Positions 1 to 6,493 of a stretch of 9,335 nucleotides of DNA are shown one piece after another. Origin of the DNA: Patescibacteria group bacterium (GTDB lineage: Bacteria > Patescibacteriota > Minisyncoccia > Minisyncoccales > PEYH01); assembly GCA_018901715.1 (NCBI GenBank), contig JAHIEL010000030.1:1-9335 (forward strand), given 5' to 3'. Under the pieces are notes generated by a model, which saw nothing but the letters and a program-made list of their open reading frames with translations, was not told the DNA's origin and did not search any database. Both the position numbers and the translations under genes were made by a program. Numbering within the stretch: position 1 is the stretch's first letter; each line of letters opens with the position of its first letter.

Positions 1-2
1 AT

Positions 3-437
3 AGTGAGCAGTGGGAATTGGCTGGACTTTTGCATGATATTGATTATGAGAAAACCAAAGATGTTCCAGAAAAACATTCTTTAATAGGAGCTGAAATGTT
101 AAAAGAGATTGGCTTAGGCGAGGAAATTTGCGAAGCTGTTAAAACACATAATGAAATGCACGGAATTGCTCCCCAGTCACTTATGGCAAAGGCCTTATTT
201 GTCTGTGACCCAATAAGTGGCCTGATAGTTGCCTCAACTTTAGTTTTACCGACTAAGAAAATTCATAACTTGACCGTGGAAAACATTTTAAACAGATTTA
301 AAGAAAAATCATTTGCCAGAGGCGCAAACAGGGAGATTATTGGGAAATGTGAAGAACTTTTGGATTTATCATTACAGGAATTTGTTAGTATTGCCTTAGA
401 GGCAATGAAGGGAATAAGTAATGATTTAGAACTTTAA
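3..437 (+). CDS. HD-domain (HDIG-type) hydrolase, 5'-truncated by window edge
   Basis: This is the 3' part of a gene for a small HD-superfamily metal-dependent phosphohydrolase; the substrate is unknown. The frame is open to the left edge and reads SEQWELAGLLHDIDYE, so a TTG at 18 is probably not the true start; the real start and the first metal-binding His of the superfamily lie upstream. The HD pair is at 33-38 (LLHDIDYE). Further histidines follow in KHSLIGAEML and VKTHNEMHG, the usual helical positions of HDIG proteins. The C-terminal half (SFARGANREI, then a leucine-rich helix) fits a compact family I recall from Patescibacteria, but no biochemical role is known to me. The stop is TAA. 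The next gene starts 91 bp downstream beyond a large palindrome, so the two may not share a transcript. The HD-fold assignment is firm; the activity is inferred. Confidence 0.85.
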   Translation, partial: SEQWELAGLLHDIDYEKTKDVPEKHSLIGAEMLKEIGLGEEICEAVKTHNEMHGIAPQSLMAKALFVCDPISGLIVASTLVLPTKKIHNLTVENILNRFKEKSFARGANREIIGKCEELLDLSLQEFVSIALEAMKGISNDLEL

Positions 438-450
438 TTATTTTAATTCC

Positions 451-519
451 TCTAATGACAAATTAACGAGGCCCGTCCTCGTTGATGAGGACGGGCCTCC
501 TAAGAAATTTGTCATTAGA
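451..519. repeat. Nested perfect palindrome between HD gene and EndoQ gene
   Basis: Two perfect inverted repeats sit one inside the other. The outer AT-rich arms are 14 bp (451-464 TCTAATGACAAATT and 506-519). The inner GC-rich arms are 13 bp (468-480 GAGGCCCGTCCTC and 487-499) with a 6-nt loop GTTGAT. A 3-nt versus 6-nt internal loop separates the two stems. A third hairpin, AACGAGG (465-471) with CCTCGTT (477-483), would compete with the inner stem. There is no T-tract after the GC stem on either strand, so it is not a classic intrinsic terminator. It could still end or stabilise transcripts, or be a MITE-like intergenic repeat. The 3' outer arm ends 9 bp before the EndoQ ATG. Confidence 0.8.
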
Positions 520-528
520 AATTACGCT

Positions 529-3033
529 ATGTCTTTTATAGCCGACCTACATATTCATTCTAAATATTCCAGAGCAACTTCTCGGTCTGGAGATTTAGAG
601 CATATTGCCGAGGCAGCAGATATAAAAGGCATTCAGGTTGTAGCAACAGGGGACTTTACGCATCCAAAATGGTTAGAAGAAATAAAAACAGAATTAATCC
701 CAGCAGAACAGGGACTTTTTAAATTAAAAAATAATAAAAGCGAAGTTAGGTTTATTTTGAGTGCTGAAATTAGTTGTATTTATTCTAAGGGAGGCAAGGT
801 TAGGAAAATTCATATTCTTGTTTTAGCCCCTGATATTAAGGCAGTAGAAAAGATAAATAAAAAATTATCTGAAATTGGAAATTTAAAGTCAGATGGCCGT
901 CCGATTTTAGGGCTTGACGCAAAAAATCTTTTGGAAATTATTTTAAAAGCAGATGAGAATTGTCTATTTGTTCCAGCACATTGTATATTGCCCGACACTT
1001 ATCTCCATAACAATTCAGGCATTAAAAAAATAAAGGATATTTTGATTGGTGATAAAGTTTATACTCATCAGGGCAGATTGAAAAAGGTTAGCCAAACTTA
1101 CACCAGATTTTACAAGGGGCCTATTTACAATATAAGACCGTATAATTTTAGAATAGGGCTACAAACCACCGAGGAACACCCTTTTTATGCAATTAAATCT
1201 TATAAGGATTGTAAAAATTGTCCTCATACTATTTGTAAACCAGGGTGTAGGTATTATCAAAAAAGAGGATGTTTGCATCCGTATTTTAAAGAATATAAGC
1301 CACAATGGATCCAGGCAGAAGATATTAAAAAAGGCGATGTTCTTATTTTTTCTAGATTTAATAAAATTACAAAAGATAGAACAGAGATTAATCTTTGGGA
1401 TTACTTGTCGAGAAAACAATTTGAGGTTTGCGAGGATAAGGTAAGCTGTAGGAGAGGAAGAATTGATAAAAAGATAGACAATGTAATAAAAATTAATAAG
1501 AAATTTTGTAGATTGGCAGGATATTATATGTCTGAGGGTTATACCGACAGCAGGGACTCAATCGCATTCTGTTTTAATCGTAACGAAAATAGATATATTG
1601 AAGATTTACAATTTCTAATGAAAGAAGTTTTTAAACTTTCCTCGCCCCGAATTTATAAAAGAGAAAATGCAAATAGCGTAGAGATTATCTATTTTTCAAA
1701 AATTTTAGCAGAAATTTTTGGTAAACTTTTTTATAATGACCCCGCCACAAAAAGGGCACATACAAAATGTTTGCCGTTTTGGATGTTGAATTTACCATTA
1801 GAAAAACAAGTTGAAATTTTTATAGGATGGTGGAGAGGAGACGCAGGCGTTACTTCTTCTAGAGAGCTAATGAATCAAATGAAAATTATTCTTCTTCGAT
1901 TAGGCATTATTCCTTCCATCCGCGAGTTGACCAAGGAAGTATTTAACGAAAAATATGCTCATTTATATAAAAGAGAGAATAGAGTTATTAAAGCTCGGCA
2001 TTCTTCCTTTGCCTTTAACCAATTATCATTTTTTGAAGATTTATTTGGATTATTAAAAGCCCCTGAATTTAAAAGATTTGATTATAAATTAAATAGAAGA
2101 CATGGATGGATAGATAAGAAAAATATTTATTTGCCAATACGAGACATTGAAGTAAAAAATTATGAAGGAGAGGTTCATAATATAGAAGTAGAGGAGGATA
2201 ATTCTTATTTGAGTGAATTTGCCACCGTTCATAATTGCATGACTCCTTGGTTCGCTTTGTTTGGTTCTAAATCCGGGTTTGATTCAGTTGAAGAATGTTT
2301 TGAGGATTTGTCTCCGCATATTTACGCTTTAGAAACCGGCCTGTCTGCAGACCCTAAGATGGTTTGGCGGATACCAGATGGCAGGCGCTTAACATTACTT
2401 TCTAACAGCGATGCACATTCGCCGGGAAAACTTGGCAGAGAAGCAAATGTTTTTGAAACTGAATTAAGCTATAATTCAATTATTCAGGCAATTAAAGAAA
2501 AAGATAATAAAAAATTTCTTTACACGATTGAATTTTTTCCTGAAGAAGGAAAATATCATTTTGACGGGCATAGAACTTGCGATATATCTTTAACACCCGA
2601 GGAATCAAAAAAATATAATAATGTTTGTCCTTCTTGTGGCAAACCATTAACATTAGGCGTTGCTCATAGAATAAAGGACTTAGCAGACAGAGAAGAGGGT
2701 TTTGTTCCTAAAAATGCAATTCCATATAAGAGCTTAATTCCTTTGAAAGAAATTATTGGTGAGGCATTCAGTTGTGGACCTAACACTAAAAAAGTAGCAT
2801 TAGAATATGATTTGTTGATAAAAAATCTAAAAAATGAATTTAATATTTTGTTAGATGCATCTTTTGAAGAATTACAAAAAATTGCCCATTCCCAAGTAGC
2901 AGAGGGCATTATTAGAACAAGACAGGGAAAAGTAATTATTGAACCCGGTTATGATGGGGTTTTTGGTAAAATATCAATTTTTTCTCAAAAAGAAAAAAAG
3001 AAAATTATAAGCCAGAAAGTATTGTTTGACTAA
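529..3033 (+). CDS. Endonuclease Q family PHP-domain DNA repair nuclease, interrupted by an intein
   Basis: The 834-residue precursor becomes a 416-residue protein after removal of the intein (residues 152-569); EndoQ proteins are roughly 400-430 residues. Characterised EndoQ nicks DNA 5' of deaminated bases (uracil, hypoxanthine, xanthine) and abasic sites. Visible PHP metal ligands are D6-L-H8-I-H10, GDFTHP (D42, H45), E80 (LSAEIS), H95, H151 (VPAH), and D628/H630 (NSDAHSPGKLGREAN). The family C-terminal part is present: a zinc-finger-like C684...C700-x2-C703 followed by LTLGVAHRIKDLADR. The spliced junction would read FVPAH|CMTPWFALFGSKSGFDS, a continuous family motif, which supports the intein borders. 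The ATG at 529 is chosen because DLHIH lies right at the N-terminus as in the family; no Shine-Dalgarno is seen. The stop is TAA, 29 bp before ftsZ. The family call is strong; activity depends on splicing. Confidence 0.92.
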   Translation: MSFIADLHIHSKYSRATSRSGDLEHIAEAADIKGIQVVATGDFTHPKWLEEIKTELIPAEQGLFKLKNNKSEVRFILSAEISCIYSKGGKVRKIHILVLAPDIKAVEKINKKLSEIGNLKSDGRPILGLDAKNLLEIILKADENCLFVPAHCILPDTYLHNNSGIKKIKDILIGDKVYTHQGRLKKVSQTYTRFYKGPIYNIRPYNFRIGLQTTEEHPFYAIKSYKDCKNCPHTICKPGCRYYQKRGCLHPYFKEYKPQWIQAEDIKKGDVLIFSRFNKITKDRTEINLWDYLSRKQFEVCEDKVSCRRGRIDKKIDNVIKINKKFCRLAGYYMSEGYTDSRDSIAFCFNRNENRYIEDLQFLMKEVFKLSSPRIYKRENANSVEIIYFSKILAEIFGKLFYNDPATKRAHTKCLPFWMLNLPLEKQVEIFIGWWRGDAGVTSSRELMNQMKIILLRLGIIPSIRELTKEVFNEKYAHLYKRENRVIKARHSSFAFNQLSFFEDLFGLLKAPEFKRFDYKLNRRHGWIDKKNIYLPIRDIEVKNYEGEVHNIEVEEDNSYLSEFATVHNCMTPWFALFGSKSGFDSVEECFEDLSPHIYALETGLSADPKMVWRIPDGRRLTLLSNSDAHSPGKLGREANVFETELSYNSIIQAIKEKDNKKFLYTIEFFPEEGKYHFDGHRTCDISLTPEESKKYNNVCPSCGKPLTLGVAHRIKDLADREEGFVPKNAIPYKSLIPLKEIIGEAFSCGPNTKKVALEYDLLIKNLKNEFNILLDASFEELQKIAHSQVAEGIIRTRQGKVIIEPGYDGVFGKISIFSQKEKKKIISQKVLFD
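982..2235 (+). other. Intein (418 aa) with LAGLIDADG homing endonuclease, inside the EndoQ gene
   Basis: A full-length intein spans precursor residues 152-569. All hallmark splicing positions are present: Cys at position 1 (C152, CILPDTYL), block A ending in DILIGDKVYT, block B T214-E-E-H217, block F near 549-561 (VHNIEVEEDNSYL), a C-terminal V-H568-N569, and Cys570 as +1 nucleophile. Two LAGLIDADG-type helices lie in between: LAGYYMSEG (329-337, acidic E336) and FIGWWRGDAG (431-440, acidic D438). Both acidic residues are kept, so the homing endonuclease may be active. Between block B and the first endonuclease motif is a cysteine cluster (C228, C231, C236, C240, C248, H250) that could bind zinc. 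The reading frame is intact throughout and base composition resembles the host gene. Identification is very secure; activity is inferred. Confidence 0.97.
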
Positions 3034-3062
3034 AGTCGCAATTAAAGATAAATTAAATTAAT

Positions 3063-4532
3063 ATGCCAACAAAATCTAAATCAAAAATAAAACCTAAATT
3101 AAAAACCAAGAAAGATATTGGCAAGGTTCACTATCCCAAGATAGTAATTATAGGCATTGGAGGAGGAGGTGGTTCTATTGTATCTGAAATTGCCAAAAGC
3201 ATTCGCGCTAGGAAAATTCCTCATTTAGATAAGATTAAGTTTATAGTTGCCAATGTTGATTTTCAGGCAATCAAGAACGCGCCCAAACAAACAAGCACTT
3301 TTTATTTTGGCAAAGAATTTACTCATGGCTTAGGTTGTGGAATGAGAGCTGAAATAGGAGAAAAGGCAGCTCTTGCTTCAAGAAATGGAATTCAAAAAAT
3401 ATTAAGGAATAATGATATTTGTATTTTTATTTCCTCTCTTGGAGGTGGCACTGGATCAGGGGCAAGCCCTGTTTTTGCTTCAGTAGCAAAGGACTTAGGT
3501 ATTTCCAGTATGGGAATTTTTACAAAACCATTTAGTTTTGAGGGTAAAGAAAGATCTAATATTGCTATTAATAGCTTGAGGGCTTTAAAACCAAAACTTA
3601 ATGCGATTACAATCATACCTAACCAGAAAATTTTTCAAATTGTTGATAAAAATACTCCTATAAATAAATCGCTTTCAGCAATGAATAATCTATTGGTAGA
3701 TATTTTAGAGGGCCTAATAGAAACACTTTATCTGCCTGGCTTGATAAATCTTGATTTTTCTGATTTTCAGGCGATGCTTGACACAGAAAAGTCACTTACT
3801 TATTTGCATTCTCAAATTTCCACAGGTAGCAATCGGGCAGAAAAATCAATTGAATCGGTTTTAAATAATCCTCTTATTAATTACAATATCCAAGAATCAG
3901 ATAGAATACTTTTTAATATTACTGGCTCTAAAGATTTAAGAATGTCTGAAGTATCCTTTATTTGCGAAAGAGTGGCTAGCTTTAATCCAATGGCACGCAT
4001 TATTTTTGGAGTTGGGCAAGACAATCGTTATAAAAATAAACTAAAAATTACCTTAATGGCAGTAGGTTGCGAAAAGAAAGAAGGAAAGAAAATTATAAAA
4101 AAGAAAGCTAAAAAGAAAAGCGAGATAAAGGATCAAGGGATTCAATTAGAAATGGAGTCGGAAGATATTGTATTAGATAAAGCCAAGGCATTAGAGCCAA
4201 CTAAAGAAAATGAGAAAGCAGTGGATATTAAAAAAGAAGATGTAAAAATAGAGAAAAACGAGAATGGTAAAAGAAAAAAAATTCCATTGAAGAAAAGAAT
4301 CGTAAAGAAAGTAAATGATAATATGCAAAAAGAAAAATCAAAAAAAGTAGAAAAAAAGAAAAAAACAAAAATTGAAATTCTTGTTGAAGAGCAGCCAGAA
4401 AAAAATGATACAATTAGAAGAAATGCTTTGGACTTGCACAGAGAAGCAGAAAAAGATATTCAAAGAATGTATGAAGAAGAGAGCAAATGGGATGTGCCTA
4501 CTTTTTTAAGGGGCAATAAAAATAATAATTAG
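3063..4532 (+). CDS. ftsZ: Cell division GTPase FtsZ with long Lys/Glu-rich C-terminal linker
   Basis: FtsZ polymerises with GTP at midcell to form the division ring. The tubulin-fold core spans about residues 25-337: glycine loop GIGGGGGS (31-38), tubulin signature SLGGGTGSGASP (125-136), TKPFSFEGKERS (154-165), the T7 catalytic loop NLDFSD (229-234) with both aspartates, and NITGSKDL (285-292). A linker of about 138 residues, very rich in Lys and Glu, follows. The protein ends in WDVPTFLRG (476-484), the conserved tail peptide that binds FtsA/ZipA-type anchors in bacteria. Oddities are a Lys-rich N-terminus and a divergent T3 loop (GLGCGMRAEIG where GLGAGxNPEIG is usual). No Shine-Dalgarno is visible before the ATG. 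It precedes galU by 12 bp. The bacterial tail argues against an archaeal source. A second FtsZ elsewhere in the genome cannot be excluded. Confidence 0.94.
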   Translation: MPTKSKSKIKPKLKTKKDIGKVHYPKIVIIGIGGGGGSIVSEIAKSIRARKIPHLDKIKFIVANVDFQAIKNAPKQTSTFYFGKEFTHGLGCGMRAEIGEKAALASRNGIQKILRNNDICIFISSLGGGTGSGASPVFASVAKDLGISSMGIFTKPFSFEGKERSNIAINSLRALKPKLNAITIIPNQKIFQIVDKNTPINKSLSAMNNLLVDILEGLIETLYLPGLINLDFSDFQAMLDTEKSLTYLHSQISTGSNRAEKSIESVLNNPLINYNIQESDRILFNITGSKDLRMSEVSFICERVASFNPMARIIFGVGQDNRYKNKLKITLMAVGCEKKEGKKIIKKKAKKKSEIKDQGIQLEMESEDIVLDKAKALEPTKENEKAVDIKKEDVKIEKNENGKRKKIPLKKRIVKKVNDNMQKEKSKKVEKKKKTKIEILVEEQPEKNDTIRRNALDLHREAEKDIQRMYEEESKWDVPTFLRGNKNNN

Positions 4533-4533
4533 A

Positions 4534-4539
4534 TATAAT
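4534..4539 (+). promoter_or_regulatory. Perfect -10 box (TATAAT) 5 bp before galU ATG, possible leaderless promoter
   Basis: TATAAT lies in the 12-bp ftsZ-galU gap, and the ATG follows after CTAAT. A transcription start about 6-7 nt past the box would fall on or next to the start codon, giving a leaderless mRNA. No good -35 hexamer is seen at normal spacing and no Shine-Dalgarno is present. AT-rich background makes a chance match possible. Confidence 0.4.
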
Positions 4540-4544
4540 CTAAT

Positions 4545-5432
4545 ATGGACGAAGTTATAAAAAAAGCAATTCTACCTGTGGCTGGAATGGGAACCAGATT
4601 TTTACCATTGGCAAAGGCAATGCCAAAAGAAATGTGGCCCATAGTTGATAAACCAGCAATCCAATTTATAGTGGAAGAAGCAAGAGATTCTGGCATTGAA
4701 AATATTATTTTTGTAAATAATAAAAGAAAAAAGATTATCACAGATTATTTCAAAAGTTATCCAGAGGCATTAAAGAAAATTCTTAAAAGCAGGAAAAAAC
4801 AAGAAGCTCTTGGCGCGATACAGCAGATAGAAGATCTTGTTAAGAAAGTATCTTTTTCTTCTGTTTTACAAGACAAGCCCTTGGGAGATGGTCATGCAAT
4901 ACTTCAGGCAGCGCCTAAAATAGGTAAAGAGTCGGTAGCAGTGCTATTCGGCGATGATATTGTTGAATCAAAAACTCCTTGTTTGAAACAATTAATGGAT
5001 ATTTTTAAAACTTGCCAGAGACCTGTTCTTGCGCTTTACAGGATGCCGAAAAATTTGCTACCTTCTTATGGTGTAGTTGGAGTGGAGAAGATTGCTAATC
5101 GGGTATTTAAAATAAAAAAGATAGTAGAAAAACCCGAACCAGGGAAAGAGCCGTCTGATTTGGCAATTGTGGGTAAATATATTTTAACACCTGATGTTTT
5201 TGATTTTCTTAAAAAAGCTAAGCCGAGCAAAAAAGGAGAAATAATATTAGCCAATGTGTTTATTGAAATGCTGGAGCAAGGGAAAAGTATTTATGGCTAT
5301 GAGTTTGAGGGCAAATGGCTTGAGTGCGGGAATAAAATGGCTTGGCTTAAATCAGACCTTTATTTGACTTTACAAGACCCTCGCTTTAGTGAAGAACTTA
5401 AAAATTTTATTAGAGAAAATAAATTATTATAA
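4545..5432 (+). CDS. galU: UTP-glucose-1-phosphate uridylyltransferase (GalU family)
   Basis: This enzyme makes UDP-glucose from UTP and glucose 1-phosphate in the cytoplasm, supplying glycosyl donors for surface polysaccharides. The 295-residue protein has the family's length and motifs: AGMGTRFLPLAKAMPKEM (13-30), the nucleotide-binding and catalytic segment; PLGDGHAIL (112-120); FGDD (135-138), the Mg2+-binding stretch; SYGVVGV (174-180); KIVEKPEPG (192-200); and WLECGNKMAWLKS (258-270) near the C-terminus. It begins 12 bp after ftsZ and ends 6 bp before trxB, so co-transcription is likely, though a -10-like box sits just before its own start. The WLECGNK and GEIILAN segments differ from the usual YDxGxK and GEIQLTD wording. 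A related sugar-nucleotide transferase such as a glucose-1-phosphate thymidylyltransferase is less likely given the PKEM and VEKP context. Confidence 0.9.
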   Translation: MDEVIKKAILPVAGMGTRFLPLAKAMPKEMWPIVDKPAIQFIVEEARDSGIENIIFVNNKRKKIITDYFKSYPEALKKILKSRKKQEALGAIQQIEDLVKKVSFSSVLQDKPLGDGHAILQAAPKIGKESVAVLFGDDIVESKTPCLKQLMDIFKTCQRPVLALYRMPKNLLPSYGVVGVEKIANRVFKIKKIVEKPEPGKEPSDLAIVGKYILTPDVFDFLKKAKPSKKGEIILANVFIEMLEQGKSIYGYEFEGKWLECGNKMAWLKSDLYLTLQDPRFSEELKNFIRENKLL

Positions 5433-5433
5433 A
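5428..5433 (+). promoter_or_regulatory. -10-like TATAAA 5 bp before trxB ATG
   Basis: TATAAA overlaps the galU stop codon, and GAAAT separates it from the trxB ATG. The spacing is the same as at galU (5 bp). No Shine-Dalgarno and no convincing -35 are visible. Leaderless transcription is inferred from placement only. Confidence 0.3.
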
Positions 5434-5438
5434 GAAAT

Positions 5439-6368
5439 ATGATTCTTTACGACTTGATTATTATTGGTGGAGGGCCAGCAGGAATGACTGCTGGTATTTA
5501 TGCAAGTCGTCAAAAAATGAAAACCCTTTTGATTACAAAGGATTTTGGCGGTCAGATGGCAAGGAAAACCATAGCTATTGAAAATTGGCCCGGGAATATT
5601 GAAATATCAGGCAAGGAGTTGATAAAGAATTTTAAAAATCACATTGAGTCGTGCGAAGTTGAGATTTTAAAACAAGACAAAGTATCAAAAGTTATTAAAA
5701 AAAACGAAACTTTTGAAGTTAAAGTGGGAGGCAATAAGAAATTTAGTTCTAAGTCAGTGATTATAGCTACTGGTGCCGACCCAAGGCCTTTAGAAATTCC
5801 CGGAGAAAAAGAATTTATTGGCAAGGGCGTGAGTTATTGCGTTTTGTGCGACGGCCCTTTTTATAAAGATAAAATAACAGCAGTAATTGGCGGTGGGAAT
5901 GCTGCCTTTGAGGCGGTTTTATTTTTAGTAAATTATGCCAAGAAAATATATGTTTTAGAATATCAAGATCAGATTCCTGCCTTTAAAGACCTGCAGGATA
6001 AGGCATTGGCAACAGGCAAGGTTGAGATTATAACTGGCGTTGCTTCTAAAGAAATAAAAGGAGGAAAATTAGTAGAAGAATTAATATATGAAAATAGAGA
6101 TAGCAAAAAAGATAAAACATTAAGAGTGGATGGTCTATTTATTGAAATCGGTAATTCTCCTGCTACGGCTCTTGTAAAAGAAATGGTTGATTTTTCTAAA
6201 TATGACGAAATAGTAGTTGATCATGAGACATGTGCTACGAAAACTCCCGGTTTATTCGCAGCAGGTGATGTAACAGATGTTTTTCCAAAACAAATTGTAG
6301 TAGCAGCAGGCCAGGGCTGTAAAGCAGCAGTTAATGCATATAAATATCTTAAAAGTATTAATTCTTAA
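5439..6368 (+). CDS. trxB: Thioredoxin reductase-like flavoprotein with AhpF-like nucleotide site
   Basis: This FAD-dependent dithiol-disulfide oxidoreductase passes electrons from a nicotinamide cofactor to thioredoxin or a related carrier in the cytosol. The 309-residue length is typical of low-molecular-weight TrxR. Visible motifs are GGGPAG (10-15, FAD), ATGADPRPLEIPGE (110-123), redox centre C134-V-L-C137-D-G, GGGNAAFEA (151-159, nicotinamide domain), and TPGLFAAGDVTD near 270 (second FAD motif). The usual HRR-x3-R motif that holds the 2'-phosphate of NADPH is missing; the same place reads VLEYQDQIPAFKDLQDKAL, which resembles the NADH-using reductase part of AhpF (LLEF...VLQDKL). The extra N-terminal domain of AhpF is absent. 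NADH use is therefore inferred. It is the last gene of the tight ftsZ-galU-trxB run; its TAA stop lies in the first copy of the TTAACGG repeat downstream. Confidence 0.9.
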   Translation: MILYDLIIIGGGPAGMTAGIYASRQKMKTLLITKDFGGQMARKTIAIENWPGNIEISGKELIKNFKNHIESCEVEILKQDKVSKVIKKNETFEVKVGGNKKFSSKSVIIATGADPRPLEIPGEKEFIGKGVSYCVLCDGPFYKDKITAVIGGGNAAFEAVLFLVNYAKKIYVLEYQDQIPAFKDLQDKALATGKVEIITGVASKEIKGGKLVEELIYENRDSKKDKTLRVDGLFIEIGNSPATALVKEMVDFSKYDEIVVDHETCATKTPGLFAAGDVTDVFPKQIVVAAGQGCKAAVNAYKYLKSINS

Positions 6369-6395
6369 CGGATTTTAACGGGTGCGACCCGTTAA
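6365..6395. repeat. Hairpin TTAACGGG-TGCGA-CCCGTTAA after trxB, with duplicated left arm
   Basis: A perfect 8-bp stem (6375-6382 with 6388-6395) encloses a 5-nt loop TGCGA. The left arm TTAACGG also occurs at 6365-6371 across the trxB stop codon, so the right arm can pair with either copy. No T-run follows on either strand, so it is a poor intrinsic terminator. It could protect the 3' end of the transcript or be a small dispersed repeat. It resembles the AACGAGG-CCCGT-CCTCGTT hairpin at 465-483 in having a 5-nt loop and an AACG-containing arm. Confidence 0.6.
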
Positions 6396-6427
6396 TCGAT
6401 GTCAATAAAAAATTCGTCAATCTAAAA

Positions 6428-6463
6428 ATGGCTCAAATTAAATCTTCTACATTAAGATATTAA
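6428..6463 (+). pseudogene. eno: Relic of the enolase start codon region
   Basis: Bases 6428-6446 (ATGGCTCAAATTAAATCTT) match the first 19 bases of eno at 7006-7024 with a single T/C difference. Here the frame reads MAQIKSSTLRY and then stops, whereas eno continues. Neither flank resembles the eno flanks. The likely explanation is that the 578-bp segment with the membrane-protein gene was inserted at the eno start, with the old start left as a remnant. Alternatively this is a short decoy or leader peptide. Confidence 0.65.
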
Positions 6464-6483
6464 GAAAATTTACCATTAATTAT

Positions 6484-6489
6484 TATAAA
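6484..6489 (+). promoter_or_regulatory. -10-like TATAAA 4 bp before the membrane-protein ATG
   Basis: TATAAA is followed by TACT and then the ATG at 6494. It repeats the arrangement seen at galU and trxB. There is no Shine-Dalgarno and no clear -35 at standard spacing. Support is placement only. Confidence 0.3.
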
Positions 6490-6493
6490 TACT

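Noticed and set aside
18..20. TTG at 18 as the true start of the HD-domain gene
   Set aside because: The frame is open upstream to the window edge and the residues before it (SEQWE) fit the family; the first metal-binding His must also lie upstream.
451..519. Classic intrinsic terminator
   Set aside because: The GC stem is not followed by a T-run on either strand; the outer arms are AT-rich inverted repeats instead.
1159..1444. Overlapping open frames on both strands within the intein
   Set aside because: They are shadows of the intein coding frame, with low-complexity residue content and no family features.
529..3033. EndoQ gene as a fusion of nuclease with a separate regulatory domain
   Set aside because: The insert has complete intein splicing motifs at both borders, and the flanks join to an uninterrupted family motif.
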